A DNA stretch of 64,000 nucleotides from the NCBI RefSeq assembly GCF_934561205.1, contig NZ_CAKTFU010000003.1, forward strand, positions 62,001 to 126,000, written 5' to 3'. The notes under the pieces were generated by a model. The model did not search any database. It was not told the origin of the DNA and saw nothing but the letters and a program-made list of their open reading frames with translations. The DNA is from an uncultured Gemmiger sp. GTDB lineage: Bacteria > Bacillota > Clostridia > Oscillospirales > Ruminococcaceae. Each line of letters starts with the position of its first letter. The stretch's first letter is position 1. Below are positions 1-9,173 of the stretch, in pieces. The position numbers and the translations under genes are program-made.

Positions 1-2899
1 CACCATTAAATGTGTTGTGCTGAATGATGCCGATGAGATCGTATATTCTACCTATGAACGTCATTTTAGTCATATTTTAGAAAAAGGCCGCGCCCTTTTG
101 CAAAAGGTCGCTGCCGAATATCTGCCCGACGGTCGGGCAAAGCTTGCCATTTCCGGTTCTGCCGGTATGGGTCTGGCGGACAGCTGCGGTGTGCCTTTTG
201 TGCAGGAGGTCTTTGCCACCCGCGTGGCCGCCAACCGTCTGGCGCCGGGCACCGACTGCATCATCGAGCTGGGCGGTGAGGATGCCAAGATTTTGTTCCT
301 GACCAACGGCACTGAGGTGCGCATGAACGGCAGCTGCGCGGGCGGCACGGGCGCGTTCATCGACCAGATGGCTACCTTATTAAAAATGGGCGCGGACGAG
401 ATGGACAAGGCCGCCCAACAGGCGACCCGCACCTACACCATCGCCAGCCGCTGCGGTGTGTTTGCCAAAAGCGACATCCAGCCGCTGATCAACCAGGGCG
501 CGCAGGCAGGGGACATCGCCGCCTCCATCTATCAGGCTGTGGTCAACCAGACCATTGCGGGTCTGGCGCAGGGGCGTCCTATCCGCGGCAACATCCTGTA
601 TTTGGGCGGGCCGCTGACCTTCTCCCGGACGCTGCGCCAGAGCTTTGACAAAACGCTGGGCGTCACCGGCACCTGCCCCGAAAACAGCCTGCTGTTTGTG
701 GCGCTGGGCGCTGCCTACTATGCCGACGAGGAATCCGACCTGAACACCGTGGCCAAGCGTCTGGGCGAGTACAGCGCCACTGCCACCTATGTCAGCCTGC
801 CGCCGCTGTTTGCCGACAAGCAGGAGTATGAGGAATTCCACGCCCGCCATCTGAAAGCCACAGTACCCTGTGTACCCTTTGGCGCGGATTGCGGCCCTGT
901 GCATATCGGCATTGACTCCGGCTCGACGACCATCAAGCTGGTGGTCATTGACCAAAACGCCAACATTCTGTTCACCAGCTACCGCCCCAACCTTGGCAAC
1001 CCCATTCCGCTGGTGCGCGAAACGCTGCTCAAGCTCTACCAGGAGCATCCCAACTTGCAGATCGCCAGCGTGACCACCACCGGCTACGGCGAGGAACTGG
1101 TCAAAAATGCCTTCCATTGCGATCGCGGTCTGGTCGAAACGGTGGCGCACTTTACGGCGGCCAAGCACTTTTTGCCCAACGTTGATTTTATCATCGACAT
1201 CGGCGGCCAGGATATGAAGTGCTTCAAAATTGAGGACGGCGCCATCAGCAACATCTTCCTCAACGAAGCCTGTTCCTCCGGCTGCGGCAGCTTTTTGCAG
1301 ACCTTTGCACAGGCGCTGGGCTATGACGTCAAGGAATTTGCCGCGCTGGGTCTTTTTGCCGACAAGCCCGTTGACCTCGGCAGCCGCTGCACCGTGTTTA
1401 TGAATTCCTCGGTCAAGCAGGCACAAAAAGACGGTGCATCGATTGAAAATATCAGCGCGGGACTTTCTATCTCGGTGGTCAAGAACGCGCTGTACAAGGT
1501 CATCCGCGCCTCCGGTCCCGAAGAACTCGGGCGCAACATCGTTGTGCAGGGCGGTACCTTTTATAATGAAGCGGTGCTGCGCGCCTTTGAAAAAGAGATG
1601 GGCGTCAACGTCATTCGTCCCGATATTGCGGGGCTTATGGGCGCGTTCGGCGCGGCGCTGCATGGCAAAGCCCGCGCGGGCGAAAACGCACACAGCACCG
1701 TGCTGACGCAGCAGCAGCTGGAAGCCTTCAGCCAGAAGGTCAACACCGTGCAGTGTCAGGGCTGCGGCAACCACTGCCAGCTGACCATCAACATTTTTGC
1801 CGATGGCAAGCGGTTTATTTCCGGCAACCGCTGCGACAAGCCCGTAACAGGCAAGGCCAACAGCGAGGAACTGAACCTGTACACCTACAAGCGCAGCCTG
1901 CTGCAGGGCTACCGCACGGCCCCCGCACCTGCCGCGCCGCGCGCCAAAATCGGTCTGCCGCTGTGCCTGAATATGTACGAGCTGCTGCCGTTCTGGCACA
2001 CGCTGTTTACCCGCCTGGGCTTTGCGGTGGTGACCAGCCCCTTCTCGGACCGAAAGCTGTACCAGTCCGGTCAGGCGACCATCCCCAGCGATACCGCTTG
2101 CTTCCCCGCAAAACTCAGCCATGGGCACATCCGCTGGCTGTGTGAGCAGGGCGTGGACGCCATCTTCTACCCCTGTATGAGCTACAATCTGGACGAGCAT
2201 CTGGGCGACAACCATTACAACTGCCCGGTGGTAGCCTATTACCCGGAGGTGCTGGCAGGCAACTGCCCGGAGCTTGGCACAACAAAGTTTATCTACGACT
2301 ACTTCAATTTGGAGCGGCGCAAGGATTTTTATAAAAAATTCGCCCAATCGCTGGAAAAGTATTTCCCCGGCTTTGACAAAAAGACTGTGCATGAGGCCGT
2401 TGATGCCGCTTATGCCGAGTACGAGAAGCACATGCAGCTTGTGCGCGAAAAGGGCGCGGACATCATCGCGGAGGCCCGCCGACAGGGCAAGCACATCATT
2501 GTGCTGGCGGGACGTCCCTACCATGTGGACCCGGAGGTCAACCACGGCATTGACCAGCTGATCATCCGGCAGGGCGCCGCCGTCGTGACCGAGGATTCCG
2601 TCAGCGGCTACGAGCAGAAATTCCCCACGGCCGTTTTGAACCAGTGGACCTACCACAGCCGCCTGTATGCTGCCGCCAAATACTGCACAGAACAGCCCGA
2701 TATGGACCTTGTGCAGCTGGTCAGCTTCGGCTGCGGTCTGGACGCCGTGACCACCGACGAGACGCGCGAAATCCTGCAAGCGGGCGGTAAGCTGTACACC
2801 CAGCTGAAAATCGACGAGATCACCAATCTGGGCGCGGTGAATATCCGCCTGCGCAGCCTGTTTGCGGCGCTGGAAGAACGCAAGCAGGACAAGCACTGA
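1..2899 (+). CDS. 2-hydroxyacyl-CoA dehydratase activase family protein (5' end outside window)
   Basis: The reading frame is already open at base 2 (T-I-K-C-V-V-L-N-D), so the true start lies upstream and the GTG at 17 is only an internal codon. Two BadF/BadG/BcrA/BcrD-type ASKHA ATPase modules follow each other. The first has a Cys in GSCAGGTG and another in SRCGVF; the second begins at HIGIDSGSTTIK (about residue 296) and has ACSSGCGSF and SRCTVF. These paired Cys are the usual [4Fe-4S] ligands of HgdC-type activators. A CxxCxxxC cluster (QCQGCGNHC, near residue 580) precedes a C-terminal DUF2229-like region. The family activates 2-hydroxyacyl-CoA dehydratases by ATP-driven one-electron transfer. 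No dehydratase alpha/beta pair is in view, so the real substrate is unknown. The next gene lies 14 bp downstream and looks like the missing C-terminal part of the larger single-chain relatives. Confidence 0.88.
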   Translation, partial: TIKCVVLNDADEIVYSTYERHFSHILEKGRALLQKVAAEYLPDGRAKLAISGSAGMGLADSCGVPFVQEVFATRVAANRLAPGTDCIIELGGEDAKILFLTNGTEVRMNGSCAGGTGAFIDQMATLLKMGADEMDKAAQQATRTYTIASRCGVFAKSDIQPLINQGAQAGDIAASIYQAVVNQTIAGLAQGRPIRGNILYLGGPLTFSRTLRQSFDKTLGVTGTCPENSLLFVALGAAYYADEESDLNTVAKRLGEYSATATYVSLPPLFADKQEYEEFHARHLKATVPCVPFGADCGPVHIGIDSGSTTIKLVVIDQNANILFTSYRPNLGNPIPLVRETLLKLYQEHPNLQIASVTTTGYGEELVKNAFHCDRGLVETVAHFTAAKHFLPNVDFIIDIGGQDMKCFKIEDGAISNIFLNEACSSGCGSFLQTFAQALGYDVKEFAALGLFADKPVDLGSRCTVFMNSSVKQAQKDGASIENISAGLSISVVKNALYKVIRASGPEELGRNIVVQGGTFYNEAVLRAFEKEMGVNVIRPDIAGLMGAFGAALHGKARAGENAHSTVLTQQQLEAFSQKVNTVQCQGCGNHCQLTINIFADGKRFISGNRCDKPVTGKANSEELNLYTYKRSLLQGYRTAPAPAAPRAKIGLPLCLNMYELLPFWHTLFTRLGFAVVTSPFSDRKLYQSGQATIPSDTACFPAKLSHGHIRWLCEQGVDAIFYPCMSYNLDEHLGDNHYNCPVVAYYPEVLAGNCPELGTTKFIYDYFNLERRKDFYKKFAQSLEKYFPGFDKKTVHEAVDAAYAEYEKHMQLVREKGADIIAEARRQGKHIIVLAGRPYHVDPEVNHGIDQLIIRQGAAVVTEDSVSGYEQKFPTAVLNQWTYHSRLYAAAKYCTEQPDMDLVQLVSFGCGLDAVTTDETREILQAGGKLYTQLKIDEITNLGAVNIRLRSLFAALEERKQDKH

Positions 2900-2913
2900 G
2901 AGGTTACAAGGCT

Positions 2914-4230
2914 ATGGAATACATGACACCCAATTTTACCAAGGACATGGTAAAGACCCATAAAATTCTGATCCCGAATATGGCCGTCACGCAATTTCGG
3001 TTGATTCAGGCGGCGCTTGCCAGCGAAGGGTATCAGACCGAGGTGCTGGGGAATTGCGGCAGCGAGGTCGCCCAGCTGGGGCTGAAATATGTCCACAACG
3101 ACACCTGCTACCCCGCGCTGCTGGTCATCGGGCAGTTTCTGGATGCGCTGAACAGCGGCAAATATGACCTGGAGCATACCGCCCTGCTGATCACCCAGAC
3201 GGGCGGCGGCTGCCGTGCGTCCAACTACATCAAGCTGCTGCGCAAGGCACTGGTCAAGGCGGGGTACGGCAATATCCCCGTGGCATCGCTGAATTTTTCC
3301 GGCCTGGAAAAGGGCAGCGGTCTGCCGCTGACCCTGCCGCTGATCCGCAAGGTCGTGGCGGGCATCTTCTACGGCGATATGCTCTGCGCCCTGCGCAGCC
3401 AGACCCGCGCTTACGAGAACCGCCCCGGCGATGCCGACGCCATGACCGAGAAGTGGATCGCCGAGATTCAGGGCTGGATCAAGAACGACAAAAACTACGC
3501 CGCCCACGATATGAAAAAGCGCTTTTATGACATTGCGGCGGACTACGCGACCATTCCCGTGACGCGGGTGCCCAAGGTCAAGGTGGGCGTTGTGGGCGAG
3601 ATTTACGTCAAATACTCGCCGCTGGGAAACAATGACCTGGAGAAGTTTCTGGAATCGCAGGACTGCGAGGTCAACCTGCCGGGCCTGATGGGCTTTGTCA
3701 ACTACTGCATCGCCAACTACGGGCTGGACGTCGAGCTGTACGGCGGCAACAAGCTGATGCAGGCGGGTGCCAACGCCCTGCTGGATTGGATGGACTCGGT
3801 CGGCGTGGCCTGCAACGAGGCCATGCGCCACTACGGCTTTTACGCGCCGGGTTCCTTCCGCGAGCTGATGGAAAAGCCCAAGGGCATTATTTCGCTGGGC
3901 GCCAAAATGGGGGAGGGCTGGCTGCTGACCGCCGAAATGATCGAGCTGGTCGAGGGCGGATACAGCAACATCGTCTGTGCCCAGCCGTTCGGCTGCCTGC
4001 CCAACCACATTGTGGGCAAGGGAATGATCAACAAGATCCGCGCCCTGCACCCCGATGCGAACATCACCCCTGTGGACTATGACCCCAGCGCCACCCGCGT
4101 CAATCAGGAAAACCGCATCAAGCTGATGCTGGCCGTGGCGCGCGAAAAGCTGCAAACCCCCGCCCCGCCTGCGCCCCTGACCGCCGAGGAACTGGCGGGC
4201 GGCGCACCGCAGATCACAACAACGGTATAA
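2914..4230 (+). CDS. Acyl-CoA dehydratase/activase-related protein, partner of the preceding gene
   Basis: A 438-residue protein starting at ATG 2914, preceded by GAGAGG. It has a Cys/Gly-rich TGGGCRASNY stretch (near residue 90) and AQPFGCLPNH (near residue 350), both typical of the C-terminal portion of large CoA-substrate activases and of HgdB-like dehydratase subunits that hold a [4Fe-4S] cluster. The 14-bp gap to the upstream activase implies one operon and probably one complex. In many Firmicutes equivalent sequence is, from memory of the family, part of one protein of about 1400 residues; here it is a separate gene. The substrate cannot be read from the sequence. Confidence 0.8.
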   Translation: MEYMTPNFTKDMVKTHKILIPNMAVTQFRLIQAALASEGYQTEVLGNCGSEVAQLGLKYVHNDTCYPALLVIGQFLDALNSGKYDLEHTALLITQTGGGCRASNYIKLLRKALVKAGYGNIPVASLNFSGLEKGSGLPLTLPLIRKVVAGIFYGDMLCALRSQTRAYENRPGDADAMTEKWIAEIQGWIKNDKNYAAHDMKKRFYDIAADYATIPVTRVPKVKVGVVGEIYVKYSPLGNNDLEKFLESQDCEVNLPGLMGFVNYCIANYGLDVELYGGNKLMQAGANALLDWMDSVGVACNEAMRHYGFYAPGSFRELMEKPKGIISLGAKMGEGWLLTAEMIELVEGGYSNIVCAQPFGCLPNHIVGKGMINKIRALHPDANITPVDYDPSATRVNQENRIKLMLAVAREKLQTPAPPAPLTAEELAGGAPQITTTV

Positions 4231-4235
4231 ACAAC

Positions 4236-4270
4236 AAATCCGCTGCGTCATCAGAGCGCAGCGGTTTTGT
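4236..4270 (+). terminator. Rho-independent terminator after the activase pair
   Basis: CCGCTGCG pairs with CGCAGCGG around a short loop and is followed by TTTTG, just after the stop at 4230. Confidence 0.75.
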
Positions 4271-4308
4271 TATAAGTATTAAAAATCTATGCGATATAGC
4301 CTTGGGCA

Positions 4309-4755
4309 TTACGAAATCTTTCGGAACAAATCGCTCTCGGGATTCGCCAGATTTTTCTCGTACTTGTGATATACTTCCTTCAGCAAAACGGTACGGCGCA
4401 CCATACCGATAAACACATTGCGGTCGTCCACCACGGGCACAAAGTTCTGATCCACGGCGGCGCGCAGCAGACTACCCATGTCGGTGGTCACGGTAACGGC
4501 CTTATAGTCGCGTCGGCGGGGAAAACTGGCGATCGGCACATCCTCGCTGGCCTCCAGATCCAGCCCGTGCAGGTTTTTCATGCCCCAAAGGATATCCCCC
4601 TCGGTGATGGTACCCACATACTCGCCGTTGCGCTTTAGCACGGGAATGGTCGCAAAACGCTGGTTGGACCATTTTTCCAGGGTCTGGCGCAGGGTAAAGT
4701 CCTCATAAATATACAAAACATCCTGTTTCGGTGTCAGGAAAAACAGCAGATTCAT
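4309..4755 (-). CDS. CBS-domain pair protein
   Basis: A 148-residue protein built from two CBS motifs, each with the typical hydrophobic strand and GxxT/G end: FATIPVLKRNGEYVGTIT (about residues 34-51) and NFVPVVDDRNVFIGMV (about 104-119). The ATG at 4755 follows AAGGAG. Stand-alone CBS pairs normally bind adenosine nucleotides or cyclic di-AMP and report energy or osmotic state to partners; in Bacillota the YkuL/CbpB group is the closest type by size. There is no enzymatic domain. It is monocistronic on the minus strand between two plus-strand operons, with a strong hairpin in its leader. The ligand and partner are not deducible. Confidence 0.8.
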   Translation of the reverse strand: MNLLFFLTPKQDVLYIYEDFTLRQTLEKWSNQRFATIPVLKRNGEYVGTITEGDILWGMKNLHGLDLEASEDVPIASFPRRRDYKAVTVTTDMGSLLRAAVDQNFVPVVDDRNVFIGMVRRTVLLKEVYHKYEKNLANPESDLFRKIS

Positions 4756-4782
4756 ACGATCGATGCTCCTTCAATTATGTTC

Positions 4783-4807
4783 GGCACAGGCAAGCCCCGC
4801 CTGTGCC
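4783..4807 (-). other. Perfect 9-bp hairpin in the leader of the CBS gene
   Basis: GGCACAGGC pairs perfectly with GCCTGTGCC over a 7-nt loop, 27 nt upstream of the start codon at 4755. There is no U tract on the minus strand, so it looks like a leader structure more than a terminator. Function unknown. Confidence 0.5.
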
Positions 4808-4817
4808 TTTCTGGTAT

Positions 4818-4829
4818 AAGTATATACTT
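4818..4829. promoter_or_regulatory. 12-bp palindrome AAGTATATACTT (copy 1)
   Basis: A perfect palindrome about 60 bp upstream of the CBS gene start, within its probable promoter region. The same 12 bp, with the flanking AT, recurs at 9208-9219 beside the carboxypeptidase promoter. Candidate operator; the binding protein is unknown. Confidence 0.4.
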
Positions 4830-4895
4830 TTTATGCCCGAACTTTGTGAATGGATTGTTAAATCCCCCATAAAACAGAAATTTATCAAAAAGCAC

Positions 4896-4924
4896 TGTTC
4901 AAGCGCGTAAAAAAGGTGTATAAT
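4896..4924 (+). promoter_or_regulatory. Promoter of the yloU-fakA-recG operon
   Basis: A consensus -10 TATAAT (4919-4924) lies 17 bp after a weak -35 TGTTCA (4896-4901), about 55 bp before the yloU start. Confidence 0.55.
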
Positions 4925-4980
4925 AGCCTTATATATTCGGCACCCCACCCAGGGGGAACCCCATTCAAGGAGGTACAAGG

Positions 4981-5334
4981 ATGATTACCAAGGTCAATCC
5001 GTATGGACATATTTCCCTTACGAATGATTATTTTTCCGGCCTGGTCGAACAGGCGGCCAAGCAGTGCTACGGTATTGCGGCTATGGGCCAGGCCCCGGCC
5101 GAAACGGTTGTGCGCAGTGCCCTGCGCACGGGCAGCCTGCCGCCCAAGGGCGTTTCGGTAACGCAGGAAGGCGGCCGTCTGGTCATTGCCCTGCACATCA
5201 AGGTGGGCTACGGGCTGAATATATCTACCATTACCCAGAGCATTACGCACCGCGTTAAGGACGAGGTGGAGCACGCCACAGGACTGAAAGTTGCGCGCAT
5301 TGACGTGTATGTGGACGATATCATTGATTTATGA
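4981..5334 (+). CDS. yloU: Asp23/Gls24 family envelope stress response protein (YloU-like)
   Basis: A 117-residue protein with the Asp23/Gls24 signature, from NDYFSGLVEQAAKQCYGI through ALHIKVGYGLNI to VDVYVDDI-like RIDVYVDDIIDL. ATG 4981 follows a strong AAGGAGG. The family consists of abundant small proteins linked to the cell envelope or alkaline stress and is often encoded directly before the DAK2-domain gene, exactly as here (the next start is 15 bp downstream). The C-terminal DUF322 fold has no known catalytic site. It is the first gene of a probable yloU-yloV-recG transcription unit like that of Bacillus, but without the sdaA genes that lie between in that genus. Confidence 0.87.
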   Translation: MITKVNPYGHISLTNDYFSGLVEQAAKQCYGIAAMGQAPAETVVRSALRTGSLPPKGVSVTQEGGRLVIALHIKVGYGLNISTITQSITHRVKDEVEHATGLKVARIDVYVDDIIDL

Positions 5335-5348
5335 GGTGTAAACAAACT

Positions 5349-7034
5349 ATGATTACTGGCCAGACCTTGCGTGACGCCATTCTTTCCGGCGCCAACAATA
5401 TTGCCAACCAGCGTACCCGCGTGGACGAATTGAACGTTTTCCCGGTTCCCGACGGTGACACCGGCACCAACATGAGCATGACCATCGGTGCGGCCCGCGC
5501 CGAGCTGGAAAACCTGCCCGACTCCTGCACCGTGGCCGAGGCCAGCAAGACCGCTGCCTCTGCCATGCTGCGCGGCGCACGCGGCAACTCCGGCGTTATC
5601 ACCAGCCTGCTGTTCCGCGGCTTTTCCAAGGCATTGAAGGACAAGACCACCGCCGACGCCGCAGACCTTGCCGCTGCACTCAAAATGGGTGTGGAGGCCG
5701 CTTACAAGGCCGTTATGAAACCCACCGAGGGCACGATTCTGACCGTCAGCCGTCTGGCTGCCGAGCGCGCCGCCGAGTGTACCGGGATGGACATCTCCGA
5801 AATGTGGAAAAACACCCTCGCCGCCGGTCAGGCAGCCCTGGACGACACCCCCAACCTGCTGCCTGTGCTGAAAAAGGCCGGCGTCGTGGACGCGGGCGGT
5901 CAGGGCATCATGGTCATCTTCGAGGGTATGCAGCAGGTATTTGACGGCAAGGGCATCGTCGCCGGTGCCGAGGTTGCCGCCAAGCCCAAGGTTTCCAGCG
6001 AGGCTGCCGGCAAGGGCGTCTTTGCCGATGACCTGATGAAGGTCGAGGACATCAAGAACGGCTACTGCACCCAGTTCCTGCTGCACAAGGACGAGAACGC
6101 CAGCGTCGCGCGCCTGCGCGCCTTCCTGGAATCCAACGGCGATTCCGTTGTCGTGATCGAGGACGATGACGTTGCCAACTGCCATGTGCACACCTCCGAC
6201 CCCGGCATGATGCTGAGTGAGGCCATCAAGTACGGCTACCTGACCGACTTCAAGATCGAAAATATGCACGAGCAGTTCCTGGCCCGCCAGAAACAGGCTA
6301 AGGGTCTGGAAAAACAGGCCGAGGCCGAGGAAAAGAAGGACAGCGAGTTTGTCTACGCCGCCGTTGACCCCGAGCGCGAGTACGGCTTTGTCGCCGTGGC
6401 CGCCGGTGAGGGTCTGAAAGGCGTATTCAGTGATTTGGGCGTTGACGCCGTTGTCAGCGGCGGTCAGACAATGAACCCCAGCACCGAGGATATTCTGGCC
6501 GCCATCCAGAGCGTCCCCGCCAAGACCGTGCTGGTGCTGCCCAACAACAAGAACATCATCATGGCATCCGAGCAGGCGCAGAAGCTGGCCGACCGCAAGG
6601 TCATCGTGCTGCCCACCCGCACCATTCCGCAGGGCATGACCGCCATGCTGAACTTTGACCCCGACACCGCCCCCGAGGAGAACGCCGTCAATATGATGGC
6701 CGCCGCCGACCAGGTGGGCACGGGTCTGATCACCTACGCCGCCCGCGACAGTGAATTTGACGGCAAGCCGATTAAAAAGGGCGAGATCATGGCCCTGGAA
6801 AACGGAAAGATCGTGGCCACCGGCACCGACATTGTCAAGATGACCTACCGTCTGGCCCGCGCGATGCGCAAGAAGGACACCCAGTTTATCACGGTGATTT
6901 CCGGCTGCGATGTCAGCGATGAGGAAGCCGAGCATACCACCGATATGGTGCGCGCCAAGTGCGGCGGCAATATCGAGGTCAGCCACATCAGCGGCGGCCA
7001 GCCCGTTTACTACTATATGATTTCCGTGGAGTAA
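5349..7034 (+). CDS. fakA: DAK2 domain fatty acid kinase subunit FakA (YloV-like)
   Basis: A 561-residue protein. I use ATG 5349 (MITGQTLRDAIL), preceded by GAGGTG, and not the ATG at 5331 that overlaps the yloU stop. The N-terminal DhaL/DAK2 domain carries the metal and nucleotide motif NVFPVPDGDTGTNM (about residues 30-43) and GARGNSGVI. The middle linking region and a C-terminal domain match FakA of Staphylococcus and YloV of Bacillus. FakA phosphorylates a fatty acid held by a FakB (DegV) protein, making acyl-phosphate for phospholipid synthesis. No fakB is in this window, so the partner must be elsewhere. Pairing with the Asp23-type gene is a conserved Bacillota arrangement. Confidence 0.9.
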   Translation: MITGQTLRDAILSGANNIANQRTRVDELNVFPVPDGDTGTNMSMTIGAARAELENLPDSCTVAEASKTAASAMLRGARGNSGVITSLLFRGFSKALKDKTTADAADLAAALKMGVEAAYKAVMKPTEGTILTVSRLAAERAAECTGMDISEMWKNTLAAGQAALDDTPNLLPVLKKAGVVDAGGQGIMVIFEGMQQVFDGKGIVAGAEVAAKPKVSSEAAGKGVFADDLMKVEDIKNGYCTQFLLHKDENASVARLRAFLESNGDSVVVIEDDDVANCHVHTSDPGMMLSEAIKYGYLTDFKIENMHEQFLARQKQAKGLEKQAEAEEKKDSEFVYAAVDPEREYGFVAVAAGEGLKGVFSDLGVDAVVSGGQTMNPSTEDILAAIQSVPAKTVLVLPNNKNIIMASEQAQKLADRKVIVLPTRTIPQGMTAMLNFDPDTAPEENAVNMMAAADQVGTGLITYAARDSEFDGKPIKKGEIMALENGKIVATGTDIVKMTYRLARAMRKKDTQFITVISGCDVSDEEAEHTTDMVRAKCGGNIEVSHISGGQPVYYYMISVE

Positions 7035-7047
7035 ATATCCACAATAC

Positions 7048-7085
7048 AAGGCGAATTTGGTGTAACTCCGAGTTCGCCTTTTTTG
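7048..7085 (+). terminator. Hairpin with T tract between fakA and recG
   Basis: AAGGCGAATTTGG pairs with CCGAGTTCGCCTT (13 bp with G-T wobbles), followed by TTTTTT. It probably reduces read-through into recG. No separate recG promoter was obvious in the 84-bp gap. Confidence 0.75.
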
Positions 7086-7118
7086 ATACTTGCCGCACAA
7101 AAGGAAAGGAGGTCCCGC

Positions 7119-9161
7119 ATGGCAACCATCGACAGCTCGGTACAATACCTAAAAGGGGTAGGCCCTGCCTTTGCCAAAAAGTTTGAAAAGCTGGGCATTG
7201 TGACCATACGCGACCTGCTTTTGTGCTACCCCCGCAAATACATCGACTACACGCAGCCCTATACGGTGGAAACCGCCCCCTACGATGTGGAATGTTGCGT
7301 TAAGGCGACGGTTCTGCAAAAGGAGCCGCCCCGCCGCATCAAGGGCGGCCGCATGATGAACCGTGTGCTGGCAGCCGATGATTCCGGTGTGCTGGCGCTT
7401 TCGTGGTTCAATGCACCCTACGCCGCCGATAAGCTCGCAGTGGGGGAGAGCTATTATTTTGAGGGGCGCATCGGCGGCACTATGACCCACCGCGAGCTGC
7501 TGCACCCGCTGGTGCGCACCGAAGCACAGGTACAGGCAAGCCCCTTTGTGGCGGTCTATCCGGGCACCGAGGGGCTGTCCCCGGCGCGGCACAACAGCTG
7601 CGTGCATGCGGCGCTGCCTTACGCGGAAGAGCTGCAGGACCCCCTGCCGTCGGAGCTGCTGACCCGCTATAAAATGCCCCCCAAGGCCGCAGCGGTGCGG
7701 GCGATCCATGCACCCAAAAATCAGCAGGAATTGGCCGCCGCGCGGCGCCGCCTGATTTTTGAGGAACTGTACCTTCTGCAGCTGGGTATTTTTCTTTTGC
7801 GCAGTCGGGACCGCAATGTCACCGGTGCGCCTATGCGCCCGATGGATCTGGAAACCTTCTGGCGCAGCTTGCCCTATGCCCCCACGGGGGCACAGCGGCG
7901 CTCGGCTGAGGAAATCACCCGCGACCTTTGCGCGGAAAAGCCGATGAACCGCCTGCTGCAGGGCGATGTCGGCAGCGGCAAAACGCTGGTGGCGGCGGCA
8001 GCCATCTGGTTTGCCGCCCAAAACGGCTGGCAGAGCGCCATGCTGGCCCCCACCGAAATTCTGGCACGGCAGCACGCCGCCAACCTGGCCGACAGGCTGG
8101 AGCCTTTCGGCGTCAATGTCACGCTGCTGGTCGGCGGTATGAAACCTAAGGAAAAACGCGTGGCGCTGGAAGCCATAGCCGACGGCCGCGCCGGGCTGGT
8201 CGTGGGAACCCACGCCGTGCTGACCGACACGGTGGTGTTCCGCAACTTAGGGCTGGCCATCGTGGACGAGCAGCATCGGTTCGGCGTGCGCCAGCGCGGC
8301 CTGTTGGCAGGCAAGGCGCAAAACCCGCATCTTCTGGTCATGAGCGCAACGCCCATCCCGCGCACACTGGGGCTTTTGCTGTACGGCGATTTGGACATTT
8401 CGGTGCTGGACGAGCTGCCCCCCGGCCGCAAGCCCATCAAAACGTGGTTCATCACAGGCAAAAAGCGGCAGGATATGTTCGGTTTTCTGGACAAGCAGAT
8501 CGAGGCCGGGCATCAGGTGTATATCGTCTGCCCCGCCATTGAGGAAAACGAGCTGGATTCCGGCATGACGGCGGTAAAAACCTACTACACCGAAACCGTC
8601 TGCCCGCTTTTGCCCAACCGGCGCATCGGACTTTTGCACGGCAAGATGAAACCTAAAGAAAAAGACGATGTAATGCTGAAATTCAAGGCAGGGGAGCTGG
8701 ACGTCCTCGTCAGCACCACGGTCATTGAGGTCGGTGTGGACGTGTCCAACGCCACGGTTATGGTCATCGAAAACGCCGAGCGGTTCGGCCTGTCGGCGCT
8801 GCACCAGCTGCGCGGGCGTGTGGGGCGCGGCGCGGCGGATTCCTGCTGTATCCTTATCTCCGACAACGGCAGCGATGCCGTGCGCCAGCGGCTGCAATTC
8901 CTGTGCCGCACGTCGGACGGTTTTGCCGTGGCAAAATATGACCTTGAGACCCGCGGCCCCGGCGACTTCTTTGGTTCGGCGCAGCACGGTCTGCCCACCC
9001 TGCGGGTGGCCGACCTTGTGCAGGACACCCGCACCCTCAAAGTAGCGCAGACCGAAGCCAAGGCACTGCTGGCGGTTGACCCCAACCTTGCTAAGCCGCA
9101 GCACAAGGCGCTTTCCGATGAGGTGGCGCGCCTGTTTGCCACGGCGGGCGCTATGAATTGA
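7119..9161 (+). CDS. recG: ATP-dependent DNA helicase RecG
   Basis: A 680-residue protein, the normal RecG length. I choose ATG 7119 (MATIDSSVQYLKGVG) after the strong AAGGAGG. The N-terminal wedge/OB domain includes KGVGPAFAKKFEKLGI (HhH-like). Walker A is GDVGSGKT (about residue 285), motif II is DEQHRFGVRQR, motif III SATPIPRT, and motif VI with the downstream region reads QLRGRVGRG. RecG is a monomeric double-strand DNA translocase that regresses stalled replication forks and branch-migrates Holliday junctions. It is the last gene of the yloU group. Confidence 0.95.
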   Translation: MATIDSSVQYLKGVGPAFAKKFEKLGIVTIRDLLLCYPRKYIDYTQPYTVETAPYDVECCVKATVLQKEPPRRIKGGRMMNRVLAADDSGVLALSWFNAPYAADKLAVGESYYFEGRIGGTMTHRELLHPLVRTEAQVQASPFVAVYPGTEGLSPARHNSCVHAALPYAEELQDPLPSELLTRYKMPPKAAAVRAIHAPKNQQELAAARRRLIFEELYLLQLGIFLLRSRDRNVTGAPMRPMDLETFWRSLPYAPTGAQRRSAEEITRDLCAEKPMNRLLQGDVGSGKTLVAAAAIWFAAQNGWQSAMLAPTEILARQHAANLADRLEPFGVNVTLLVGGMKPKEKRVALEAIADGRAGLVVGTHAVLTDTVVFRNLGLAIVDEQHRFGVRQRGLLAGKAQNPHLLVMSATPIPRTLGLLLYGDLDISVLDELPPGRKPIKTWFITGKKRQDMFGFLDKQIEAGHQVYIVCPAIEENELDSGMTAVKTYYTETVCPLLPNRRIGLLHGKMKPKEKDDVMLKFKAGELDVLVSTTVIEVGVDVSNATVMVIENAERFGLSALHQLRGRVGRGAADSCCILISDNGSDAVRQRLQFLCRTSDGFAVAKYDLETRGPGDFFGSAQHGLPTLRVADLVQDTRTLKVAQTEAKALLAVDPNLAKPQHKALSDEVARLFATAGAMN

Positions 9162-9173
9162 GCAATTTTTGTC

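Noticed and set aside
17..19. GTG at 17 as the start of the first gene
   Set aside because: The frame is open to the window edge with activase-like sequence before it and there is no ribosome site, so the gene begins outside.
380..2896. Very long open frame on the minus strand opposite the activase gene
   Set aside because: It is a mirror of G/C-rich third positions; composition is Ala/Gly/Val/His-rich with no motifs, and the plus-strand gene is a clear family member. The same applies to minus frames 5208-7145, 15458-17359 and 59023-60924.
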